From Actinomycetes bacterium (GTDB lineage Bacteria > Actinomycetota > Actinomycetes > Mycobacteriales > Mycobacteriaceae), in the NCBI GenBank assembly GCA_023461275.1, contig JAEYMI010000050.1, positions 1 through 11,349 on the forward strand: a DNA stretch of 11,349 bases, given 5' to 3'. The notes under the pieces are model-generated. The model saw nothing but the letters and a program-made list of their open reading frames with translations, made no database searches and was not told where the DNA came from. Made by a program: the position numbers and the translations under genes. This document shows, piece after piece, positions 1 to 5,459 of this stretch (the stretch's first letter is position 1; every line of letters begins with the position of its first letter).

Positions 1-53
1 CCCCCCCCCCCGGGGGGGGGGGGGGGGGGGGCCCCCCCCCCCCCCCCCCCGGC
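1..53. other. Homopolymer contig edge, probable artefact
   Basis: The first 50 bases are pure blocks of 11 C, 20 G and 19 C, followed by GG and then ordinary coding sequence. Such long alternating G/C runs are atypical even for GC-rich genomes and are typical of low-quality read or contig ends. They sit where the mftB start and the upstream mftA would be expected, so the missing sequence is probably an assembly limit and not a biological deletion. Confidence 0.8.
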
Positions 54-362
54 CCTACCCCGACAGCCCCCACCCCGACCGCCACACTCCCGGCCTTCGA
101 CGCGCAGCGCGCCTGGAAGCTCAACCCCTCGGTGGCGCTGCGGCCCGAACCATTCGGTGCGCTGCTCTACCACTTCGGCACCCGCAAGCTCTCGTTCCTC
201 AAGAACCTCACCGTCGTCGCGCTGGTGCAGTCGCTGGGCGAGCACGCCAGCGGTGAAGCCGCCCTGGCCGCAGCCGACCTCGGGTCCGGTTCGCGCCACC
301 AGTACGTGCAGGCACTGGATGCGCTGGCCCGGTCCGGGATGATCATCGCCCGCGACGAATAG
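54..362 (+). CDS. mftB: MftB, mycofactocin RiPP recognition protein (5' end unclear)
   Basis: MftB is a small RiPP-recognition (PqqD-like) protein that binds the precursor peptide MftA and hands it to the radical SAM enzyme MftC. The open frame runs through a Pro/Thr/Ala-rich stretch into AWKLNPSVALRPEPFGALLY and HFGTRKLSFLKN, a segment highly characteristic of MftB. It ends near ARSGMIIARDE with TAG at 360-362. About 102 residues are visible, close to the usual length of roughly 100. The frame stays open into the homopolymer edge and shows no ATG before the conserved part. An internal GTG at 132 would cut off conserved residues, so the true start is lost or corrupted near position 54 or beyond. 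mftC follows 93 nt downstream on the same strand. That gap holds a 9-bp direct repeat (ACCGGCCAG at 369 and 384). Confidence 0.9.
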   Translation, partial: PTPTAPTPTATLPAFDAQRAWKLNPSVALRPEPFGALLYHFGTRKLSFLKNLTVVALVQSLGEHASGEAALAAADLGSGSRHQYVQALDALARSGMIIARDE

Positions 363-441
363 ACCTCGACCGGCCAGATTGCCACCGGCCAGGTCATCAT
401 CGGCGCCGGCCCTCGCGCCGTCCCACCAGCTTTTGCCGCCC

Positions 442-447
442 AAGGAG
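442..447 (+). promoter_or_regulatory. Ribosome binding site of mftC
   Basis: AAGGAG lies 8 nt before the ATG at 456. It is a near-ideal Shine-Dalgarno and fixes the mftC start. Confidence 0.8.
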
Positions 448-455
448 TCCACCAC

Positions 456-1736
456 ATGACCACCGTCGAAATGCCACCCACGGCAACCGAACTCATCGAC
501 CCGCGACCTGCGAAGGTCGACGCGCCGGTGCAGGTCGGACGCCTCGTCGATCAGTTCGAGAAGGGCCTGGACGCCCCGATCTGCCTGACCTGGGAACTGA
601 CCTACGCCTGCAATCTGGCGTGCGTGCACTGCCTGTCGTCGTCGGGCAAACGCGACCCGCGTGAGCTGTCCACCGACCAGTGCAAGGCAATCATCGACGA
701 GCTGCAGCGGATGCAGGTGTTCTACGTGAACATCGGTGGCGGCGAGCCGACGGTGCGCCCGGACTTCTGGGAGCTGGTGGATTACGCCACCAGCCACCAG
801 GTGGGAGTCAAGTTCTCCACCAACGGATTACGGATCGACAAGAAGGTCGCCGAACGGCTCGCCGCGTCGGATTACGTCGACGTGCAGATCTCGCTCGACG
901 GTGCCACCGCCGAGGTCAACGACGCCGTGCGCGGCCCCGGCTCGTTCGACATGGCGGTCCGCGCCCTGGAGAACCTGTCCGAGGCCGGCTTCCGCGACGC
1001 CAAGATCAGCGTGGTGATGACCCGGCAGAACGTGGCCCAACTCGACGAGTTCAAAGCCCTCGCCGACCGCTACAACGCCACCTTGCGAATCACCCGGTTG
1101 CGTCCGTCGGGTCGCGGCGCCGACGTCTGGGATGATCTGCACCCACTGCCCGAGCAGCAGCGTGATCTTTACGATTGGCTTGTCGCACATGGTGATCGGG
1201 TGCTGACGGGTGATTCGTTCTTCCACCTGTCGGCCTTCGGCGGTGCCGGTGGCAGCGGCGGGTTGCCCGGCCTGAACCTGTGCGGCGCCGGCCGCGTGGT
1301 GTGTCTGATCGACCCGGTCGGCGATGTCTACGCCTGCCCGTTCGCCATCCACGAGAACTTCCTCGCCGGAAACATTCTCTCCGACGGCGGATTCCAGCAC
1401 ATCTGGCAGAAGTCGGAGTTGTTCACCGAACTGCGTGAACCGCAGAACGCCGGTGCCTGCACCAAGTGCGCGCACTTCGACGCCTGCCGCGGTGGGTGCA
1501 TGGCCGCGAAGTTCTTCACCGGACTGCCCCTGGCCGGACCCGACCCGGAATGCGTGCAGGGATTCGGTGAGCAACTGCTCGCCGGCGAACGCTCCAAACC
1601 GACTGCGAACAAAGACCATTCGCGCGGCACACCGCTGACGCTGATGACCCGTGGTTCCGACGGCGCCCTGCTGCCGATCGGTGCGCCACCGTCGAAGAGC
1701 TGCAACGAGAATCCGCTCGCGGGTTTCACCCCCTGA
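456..1736 (+). CDS. mftC: MftC, mycofactocin radical SAM maturase
   Basis: MftC uses S-adenosylmethionine and Fe-S clusters to modify the C-terminal Val-Tyr of MftA. It first oxidatively decarboxylates the Tyr and then forms a C-C bond to the Val (family knowledge). The 426-residue product has the radical SAM CX3CX2C cluster motif at Cys52, Cys56 and Cys59 (YACNLACVHC) and the SAM-binding GGGEP at 94-98. The C-terminal SPASM region has Cys276, Cys283, Cys294, Cys335, Cys338, Cys344, Cys348 and Cys366, able to hold auxiliary clusters. The segments NLCGAGRVVCLIDPVGDVYA and CRGGCMAAKFFTGLPL are typical of MftC. The ATG at 456 has a strong AAGGAG upstream. It sits between mftB and mftD, as in known mft loci. 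The Pro/Ser/Asn-rich tail after about residue 375 resembles tails of actinobacterial MftC proteins. Confidence 0.97.
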   Translation: MTTVEMPPTATELIDPRPAKVDAPVQVGRLVDQFEKGLDAPICLTWELTYACNLACVHCLSSSGKRDPRELSTDQCKAIIDELQRMQVFYVNIGGGEPTVRPDFWELVDYATSHQVGVKFSTNGLRIDKKVAERLAASDYVDVQISLDGATAEVNDAVRGPGSFDMAVRALENLSEAGFRDAKISVVMTRQNVAQLDEFKALADRYNATLRITRLRPSGRGADVWDDLHPLPEQQRDLYDWLVAHGDRVLTGDSFFHLSAFGGAGGSGGLPGLNLCGAGRVVCLIDPVGDVYACPFAIHENFLAGNILSDGGFQHIWQKSELFTELREPQNAGACTKCAHFDACRGGCMAAKFFTGLPLAGPDPECVQGFGEQLLAGERSKPTANKDHSRGTPLTLMTRGSDGALLPIGAPPSKSCNENPLAGFTP

Positions 1737-1737
1737 T

Positions 1738-1768
1738 CAGTTCAATCCTGACAGTTCAATCCTGACAG
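1738..1768. repeat. Tandem 14-bp direct repeat between mftC and mftD
   Basis: CAGTTCAATCCTGA occurs at 1738-1751 and identically at 1752-1765, followed by a partial CAG. It starts 1 nt after the mftC stop. The duplication looks like replication slippage, and it lengthens the mftC-mftD spacer to 68 nt. No function can be assigned. Confidence 0.9.
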
Positions 1769-1804
1769 GGGATTTCATCCCACCAGGTAGATAAGGAAAG
1801 ACAG

Positions 1805-3007
1805 ATGTCCATCAATCCGTGGGCCCGCAACCCGTGGTTCGAAACCGTCGCCGAAGCCCAACGTCGGGCCAAGAAGCGTCTCCCGAAATCGGTGTACTCG
1901 TCGCTGGTCGCCGGCACGCAGGCCGGGATCACCGTCACCGACAACACCGAGGCGTTCAAGGAGATCGGCTTCGCCCCGCACGTGGTGGGGGTGCAACCCG
2001 ACCGGGAGATGACGACGACGGTGATGGGCCAGGAACTGTCGTTTCCGGTGATGATCACCCCGACGGGTGTGCAGGCCGTCGACCCCGACGGTGAGGTTGC
2101 CGTGGCGCGTGCGGCCGCCGCGCGCGGAACCGCGATGGGGCTGTCGAGTTTCGCCAGTCACCCCATCGAGGAGGTGACCGAGGTCAACGACAAGATCTTC
2201 TTCCAAATCTATTGGCTGGGAACGAGAGATGAGATCCTCTCACGCGTGGAGCGTGCCCGCGCCGCCGGTGCCAAAGGGCTGATCGTCACCACCGACTGGG
2301 TGTTCAACATCGGCCGCGACTGGGGTAGCCCGGAGATCCCGGAGAAGGTCGATTTCAAGGCGCTGCTGCGGCTGGCTCCCGAGATCGCGGTCAAACCGCG
2401 GTATGCGATGGATTGGGTGCGCGGCGGCAAGGTCATCATCCCCGACCTCACTGCTCCCAACCTGCCGCCGACCGTGGCAACCGCCGGTCCGACCTTCTTC
2501 GGCGCTTACTACGACTGGATGAATACCCCGCCGCCCACCTGGGAAGACCTGCAGTGGCTGCGCGAGCAGTGGGGCGGGCCGTTCATGGTCAAGGGCATCA
2601 CCCGTCTCGACGACGCCCGACGCGCCGTCGACATCGGCGCCACCGCACTGTCGGTGTCCAACCACGGTGGCAACAACCTCGACGGCACCCCGGGCGCCAT
2701 CCGGGTGCTCGGCCCGATCGCCGACGCCGTCGGACATGACATCGAGGTGATCTTCGACGGCGGCATCCGACGCGGCAGCGACGTCGCCAAGGCGCTGGCC
2801 TTCGGAGCCCGCGCGGTGATGATCGGTCGCGCCTACCTGTGGGGTCTGGGCGCCAACGGCCAGGCCGGCGTCGAGAACGTCCTCGACCTGATGCGCATGG
2901 GCCTCGACGGCGTACTGATGGGCTTGGGGCGCAAGAGCGTTCACGAACTGTCCCGAGACGACCTGATCATCCCGGACGGCTTCGAGCGGTCCTTCGGACA
3001 CGCCTGA
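1805..3007 (+). CDS. mftD: MftD, premycofactocin synthase (FMN-dependent dehydrogenase)
   Basis: MftD belongs to the alpha-hydroxy-acid dehydrogenase (lactate/glycolate oxidase-like) FMN family. In the MFT pathway it oxidatively deaminates AHDP to premycofactocin, creating the redox-active dione (family knowledge). The 400-residue TIM-barrel protein shows PVMITPTGVQ (81-90), Lys263 in FMVKGI, the catalytic His287 in SNHGGNNLDG, and FMN-phosphate-binding segments DGGIRRGSD (318-326) and IGRAYLWGL (340-348). Oxidases acting on alpha-hydroxy acids usually have Arg where this protein has Asn290 (SNHGGRQ versus SNHGGNN); that Arg grips the substrate carboxylate. Its absence fits a different substrate such as AHDP. 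The start at 1805 has AAGGA at 1793-1797. It ends the upstream mft half-operon and is followed by two hairpins. Confidence 0.95.
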   Translation: MSINPWARNPWFETVAEAQRRAKKRLPKSVYSSLVAGTQAGITVTDNTEAFKEIGFAPHVVGVQPDREMTTTVMGQELSFPVMITPTGVQAVDPDGEVAVARAAAARGTAMGLSSFASHPIEEVTEVNDKIFFQIYWLGTRDEILSRVERARAAGAKGLIVTTDWVFNIGRDWGSPEIPEKVDFKALLRLAPEIAVKPRYAMDWVRGGKVIIPDLTAPNLPPTVATAGPTFFGAYYDWMNTPPPTWEDLQWLREQWGGPFMVKGITRLDDARRAVDIGATALSVSNHGGNNLDGTPGAIRVLGPIADAVGHDIEVIFDGGIRRGSDVAKALAFGARAVMIGRAYLWGLGANGQAGVENVLDLMRMGLDGVLMGLGRKSVHELSRDDLIIPDGFERSFGHA

Positions 3008-3014
3008 TTCCCGG

Positions 3015-3043
3015 CGGGCTGTCTCCGGCCGCGAGACGGCCCG
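3015..3043 (+). terminator. Hairpin just after mftD
   Basis: The arms are 3015-3025 and 3033-3043: 11 pairs with one G-U wobble and a 7-nt loop, starting 7 nt after the mftD stop. There is no U-tract, as is common for actinobacterial terminators. This hairpin and the next one could jointly end mftBCD transcription. Confidence 0.45.
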
Positions 3044-3053
3044 ACCACAAGAC

Positions 3054-3099
3054 AGCCGGCTGTCGTGCGCATACCCCAAAGTGCGTACGGCAGCCGGTT
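3054..3099 (+). terminator. Long GC-rich hairpin after mftD
   Basis: CCGGCTGTCGTGCGCA (3056-3071) pairs with TGCGTACGGCAGCCGG (3082-3097) over 16 bp with two G-U wobbles and a 10-nt loop. Two further outer pairs are possible. It lies between convergent mftD and mcr and is the best terminator candidate for the mftBCD half of the locus. Only a short, weak T run follows. Confidence 0.55.
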
Positions 3100-3120
3100 C
3101 CGCTCGCGCTGAATAAGACG

Positions 3121-3204
3121 TCGACAGCGCCCTCGCGCACATCGAGAGCGCCCTCCGCATCGTCGACGGCGCCCTCCCTCGTGTCGAGAGCGCCCTCTCG
3201 CGCT
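3121..3204. repeat. Four-unit tandem array, exact 21-bp period (left arm)
   Basis: Units begin with TCGA at 3121, 3142, 3163 and 3184, exactly 21 bp apart. The consensus is TCGASRGCGCCCTC followed by about 7 variable bases. The same unit occurs in inverted orientation at 3318-3401. The TCGA boundaries of the two arrays are exactly mirror-symmetric about position 3261, so the arrays form the arms of one large imperfect palindrome. Confidence 0.9.
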
Positions 3205-3320
3205 GATCGGGTAGCCCGCGAGCCGCTAGGTGAGCGAGCGTATCGAACTCCACTGCAACGACTTTCGGGACTAACGGTCTCGATACGCCGCCTCGCTTCG
3301 CTCGGTGGCTACTCCACCAT
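3203..3320. repeat. Inverted pair of REP-like elements at the palindrome core
   Basis: The left element (about 3203-3250) reads on the minus strand as TCGATACG, a variable GC-rich middle, GGCTACCC and GATCAG. The right element (about 3278-3320) reads on the plus strand as TCTCGATACG, a variable middle, and GGTGGCTACTCCACCATC. The TCGATA blocks (3241-3246 as TATCGA, and 3280-3285) face each other about a centre near 3263, with about 30 bp of unique sequence between. Related elements occur at 8294-8495 and 8978-9058, so this is a dispersed repeat family. Confidence 0.75.
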
Positions 3321-3401
3321 CATCTTGGGCGCTGTCGACGTTGCGGAGGGCGCCGTCGACGAGAGGGAGGGCGCTGTCGACGTTGAGTAGGGCGCCGTCG
3401 A
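3318..3401. repeat. Four-unit tandem array, exact 21-bp period (right arm, inverted)
   Basis: On the minus strand four units start with TCGAC or TCGA at 3401, 3380, 3359 and 3338, each 21 bp apart, with consensus TCGACRGCGCCCTC. The innermost unit (3318-3338) has diverged to TCGACAGCGCCCAAG. TCGA blocks at 3335, 3356, 3377 and 3398 mirror those of the left array. The array ends 16 nt before the mcr stop codon. Confidence 0.9.
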
Positions 3402-3417
3402 TGCGAGCGGCGTGCGG

Positions 3418-4530
3418 TCAGTCCGCCCAGATCGTGGCGGGGTCGGTGGCCACACGTGACGGTGGCTCGGGTGTGTCGGTCGCGGTACGAGAGAAGCGCG
3501 GCGCCACCTGGGCCTGGGTCACACCGTCGATCTCCACCAGATTGGCGCGCGCCGCCATGTGCGGATCCGACGGCGCCTCGGCGAACGAGAGTACTGGCGA
3601 GGTGCACGCATCGGTGCCGTCGAAGACCTTGGTCCACTCGTCGCGGGTGCGCGAGGCGAAGGTGTCGGTGAAGATCTGCCTGAGCCGCGGCCAATTCGCG
3701 ACGTCGTTCTGTCCGGGCAGGTCGGCGTCGGACAGTCCCAGTCCGGCGAGTAGCTGCGCGTAGAACTGTGGCTCGATGGCGCCGACGGCCATGTACTTGC
3801 CGTCTGAGGTCTCGTACACCTCGTAATACGGCGCGCCGGTGTCGAGCATGTTCACGCCCCGCTCGTCGCTCCACAAGCCGGTCCCGCGGAACGCCCAGAT
3901 CATTTGTCCCAGAACCGAAGCGCCGTCGACCATGGCTGCGTCGACGACCTGTCCGCGACCTGAAGTCTGCCGTTCCAGCAACGCGGCGAGCACACCCATC
4001 ACCAGGAACATCGATCCGCCGCCGAAGTCGCCGGCGAGGTTGAGCGGGGGCACCGGCCGTTCGCCCGCGCGCCCGATGGCATGCAGCATGCCGGTCAGGG
4101 AGATGTAGTTGATGTCGTGGCCGGCGCGATCGGCGCGCGGGCCGTCCTGGCCCCACCCGGTCATGCGGCCGTACACCAGTCGAGGATTGACGGCCTCGAC
4201 GTCGTCGGGTCCAAACCCCAGGCGTTCCATGACGCCCGGCCGGAAACCCTCGAGGATGACGTCGGCCTTGGCGATCAGTCCGAGGATGGTGTCGCGGTCA
4301 GCTGGGTCTTTCAGGTTGGCCTCGACGACCCGTCGGCCACGCAGTAGTGCATCGGCGGCGAGACCGTCGGCGGGCAGTGATCCGGGTCGCTGGACCCGGA
4401 TGACGTCGGCGCCGAGATCGGCCAGCATCATCGCCGCGTGCGGTCCGGGCCCGATACCAGCGAACTCGACCACTCGTATCGCGGTGAGCGGACCGCTCTT
4501 TCCACTGTTGTGCGTAGCGTCGGCGGTCAT
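3418..4530 (-). CDS. mcr: Alpha-methylacyl-CoA racemase (family III CoA-transferase fold)
   Basis: It interconverts (2R)- and (2S)-methylacyl-CoA thioesters by a 1,1-proton transfer, a step needed for beta-oxidation of methyl-branched acyl chains and sterol side chains (family knowledge). The 370-residue product starts its conserved part at GPLTAIRVVEFAGIGPGPHA. Residues matching the catalytic set of M. tuberculosis Mcr (His126, Asp156, Glu241) are visible as His138 in AGHDINYIS, Asp168 in GDFGGGSMF and Glu253 in GAIEPQFYA, all with a constant offset of 12. I chose the ATG at 4530 because GGAGG lies 8 nt upstream and homology starts shortly after. The ATG at 4671 would add 47 residues with no family support. 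The gene lies antisense between mftD and mftE and so interrupts the usual mft order. A role in MFT metabolism is not implied by its family. Confidence 0.95.
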   Translation of the reverse strand: MTADATHNSGKSGPLTAIRVVEFAGIGPGPHAAMMLADLGADVIRVQRPGSLPADGLAADALLRGRRVVEANLKDPADRDTILGLIAKADVILEGFRPGVMERLGFGPDDVEAVNPRLVYGRMTGWGQDGPRADRAGHDINYISLTGMLHAIGRAGERPVPPLNLAGDFGGGSMFLVMGVLAALLERQTSGRGQVVDAAMVDGASVLGQMIWAFRGTGLWSDERGVNMLDTGAPYYEVYETSDGKYMAVGAIEPQFYAQLLAGLGLSDADLPGQNDVANWPRLRQIFTDTFASRTRDEWTKVFDGTDACTSPVLSFAEAPSDPHMAARANLVEIDGVTQAQVAPRFSRTATDTPEPPSRVATDPATIWAD

Positions 4531-4700
4531 GGTGGTGCCCTCCACTGGGATCAGCCGACGTGTGTCGGCGGTCACTTCTCGGCATTCAGGATGCCACAAC
4601 CGATCGATCGCTCGGTTCTGGGGGTCGAATTCCGGCGGAAGTCGTATGAATTGTCGTGAGGCGGTTACCACATTGAATTCACGTCGCTAGAGTTGACCAG
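4531..4700. promoter_or_regulatory. Divergent promoter region between mcr and mftE
   Basis: These 170 bp separate mcr (minus) from mftE (plus). For mcr there is a Shine-Dalgarno GGAGG on the minus strand, 8 nt from its ATG, preceded by a small hairpin (arms GCCGAC 4554-4559 and GTCGGC 4564-4569). Two further dyads could be operators: GGCAT/ATGCC at 4581-4595 and AACCGA/TCGGTT at 4598-4617. No convincing mcr -10 box was found. Confidence 0.5.
4665..4693 (+). promoter_or_regulatory. Candidate leaderless promoter of mftEFG
   Basis: TTACCA (4665-4670) and TAGAGT (4688-4693, fits TANNNT) are separated by 17 bp. A start about 7 nt after the -10 falls on the mftE ATG at 4701. There is no Shine-Dalgarno before that ATG. 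Leaderless transcripts with a TANNNT box at this distance are common in actinobacteria. It would let mftEFG be expressed independently of mftBCD. Confidence 0.5.
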
Positions 4701-5459
4701 ATGATGTCCTCGGCGGTCCTGGGTCGACTGTGCTGGCCCCAGCTCGCCGATCGTTCCGTCACTCTCGTTGTGCCGCTGGGCGCGGTGGAGCAGCACGGCC
4801 CGCACCTTCCGTTGGACACCGACAGCCGAATCGCGACCGCGGTGGCCGCGGCCGCCGTCGAGGGGTTGTCGGTCGGGGAACTGTCGGTGGGGGAGCGTCC
4901 CGACTCGGTCAACGGACCGTCGGCGCAGACCCTGCTCGCCCCGACGCTCAGCTACGGCGCGAGCGGAGAGCACGAGGGATTCCCCGGAACGGTGTCGATC
5001 GGCCTCGAGGCGCTCAAGCTGGTGCTGGTGGAATACGGTCGCAGCGCGTGCCGGTGGGCGAGCCGAGTGGTCTTCGTCAACGGCCACGGTGGCAACGCCC
5101 GCGCCGTGCTCGCCGCAGTGCGGCTGCTGCGGTACGAAGGCCGCGATGTCGCCTGGTTCCCCTGTGGCTCACCCGCCGCCGACGCACACGCAGGGCGTAC
5201 GGAAACCTCTGTGCTACTGCATCTTTCGCCCGACGACGTGCGCCGCGACGAAGTCGCCACCGGCAACTCGGCTCCCATCGACACCCTGTTGCCGACGCTG
5301 CGTGCCGGTGGGGTGAAGGCGGTCAGTCCCAATGGCATCCTCGGCGACCCGACCGACGCCGACGACGAGCTCGGACGCAAACTGACGCACGCGATGGTCG
5401 AGACCTTGGTGGCGGCAATGACGAAGTGGTCGGTGGACGACATGGGGCGGTTGACATGA
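4701..5459 (+). CDS. mftE: MftE, mycofactocin precursor peptidase (creatininase family)
   Basis: MftE is a metal-dependent amidohydrolase that cleaves the MftC-modified C-terminus from MftA, releasing AHDP (family knowledge). The 252-residue protein shows creatininase-family metal ligands in order: Glu30 and His32 in PLGAVEQHGPHLPLDTD with Asp41, His129 in VNGHGGN, and Glu168 in DAHAGRTETS. The substrate-side block LSYGASGEHEGFPGTVSIG is intact at about 83-101. Its length matches family members of about 250 residues. Two adjacent ATGs (4701 and 4704) are possible starts; the first fits the leaderless promoter. The stop overlaps the mftF start (ATGA at 5456-5459), indicating translational coupling. 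Separation from mftD by mcr and repeats is unusual. Confidence 0.95.
   Translation: MMSSAVLGRLCWPQLADRSVTLVVPLGAVEQHGPHLPLDTDSRIATAVAAAAVEGLSVGELSVGERPDSVNGPSAQTLLAPTLSYGASGEHEGFPGTVSIGLEALKLVLVEYGRSACRWASRVVFVNGHGGNARAVLAAVRLLRYEGRDVAWFPCGSPAADAHAGRTETSVLLHLSPDDVRRDEVATGNSAPIDTLLPTLRAGGVKAVSPNGILGDPTDADDELGRKLTHAMVETLVAAMTKWSVDDMGRLT

Noticed and set aside
54..455. Search for the mftA precursor peptide (C-terminal Val-Tyr) near mftB or in the mftB-mftC gap
   Set aside because: No short frame ending in Val-Tyr is present. mftA usually precedes mftB and would lie beyond the left contig edge.
828..1619. 263-residue minus-strand open frame antisense to mftC
   Set aside because: It is a shadow of the MftC coding sequence with no motif of its own.
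2839..3390. Open frame encoding a heptad-like Ala-Pro-Ser repeat protein (and its minus-strand counterpart at 2240-3253)
   Set aside because: The heptads are only the translation of the 21-bp DNA repeats. The frames overlap mftD out of phase, have no family resemblance, and appear on both strands, as expected of GC-rich noncoding DNA.
3121..3401. CRISPR-like array
   Set aside because: The period is regular, but a unit is only 21 bp with about 14 conserved and 7 variable bases, there are four units per side, and the two sides are in opposite orientation. There is no repeat-spacer structure and no cas gene.
3320..4156. 278-residue Arg-rich minus-strand open frame overlapping mcr
   Set aside because: It is in another frame of the same strand as the racemase, which carries all catalytic residues. 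Its Arg/Pro composition indicates an out-of-frame reading.
4531..4671. 47-residue N-terminal extension of the CoA racemase from an ATG at 4671
   Set aside because: The extension has no family counterpart, would consume almost all of the divergent promoter region, and the internal ATG at 4530 has a strong GGAGG site.
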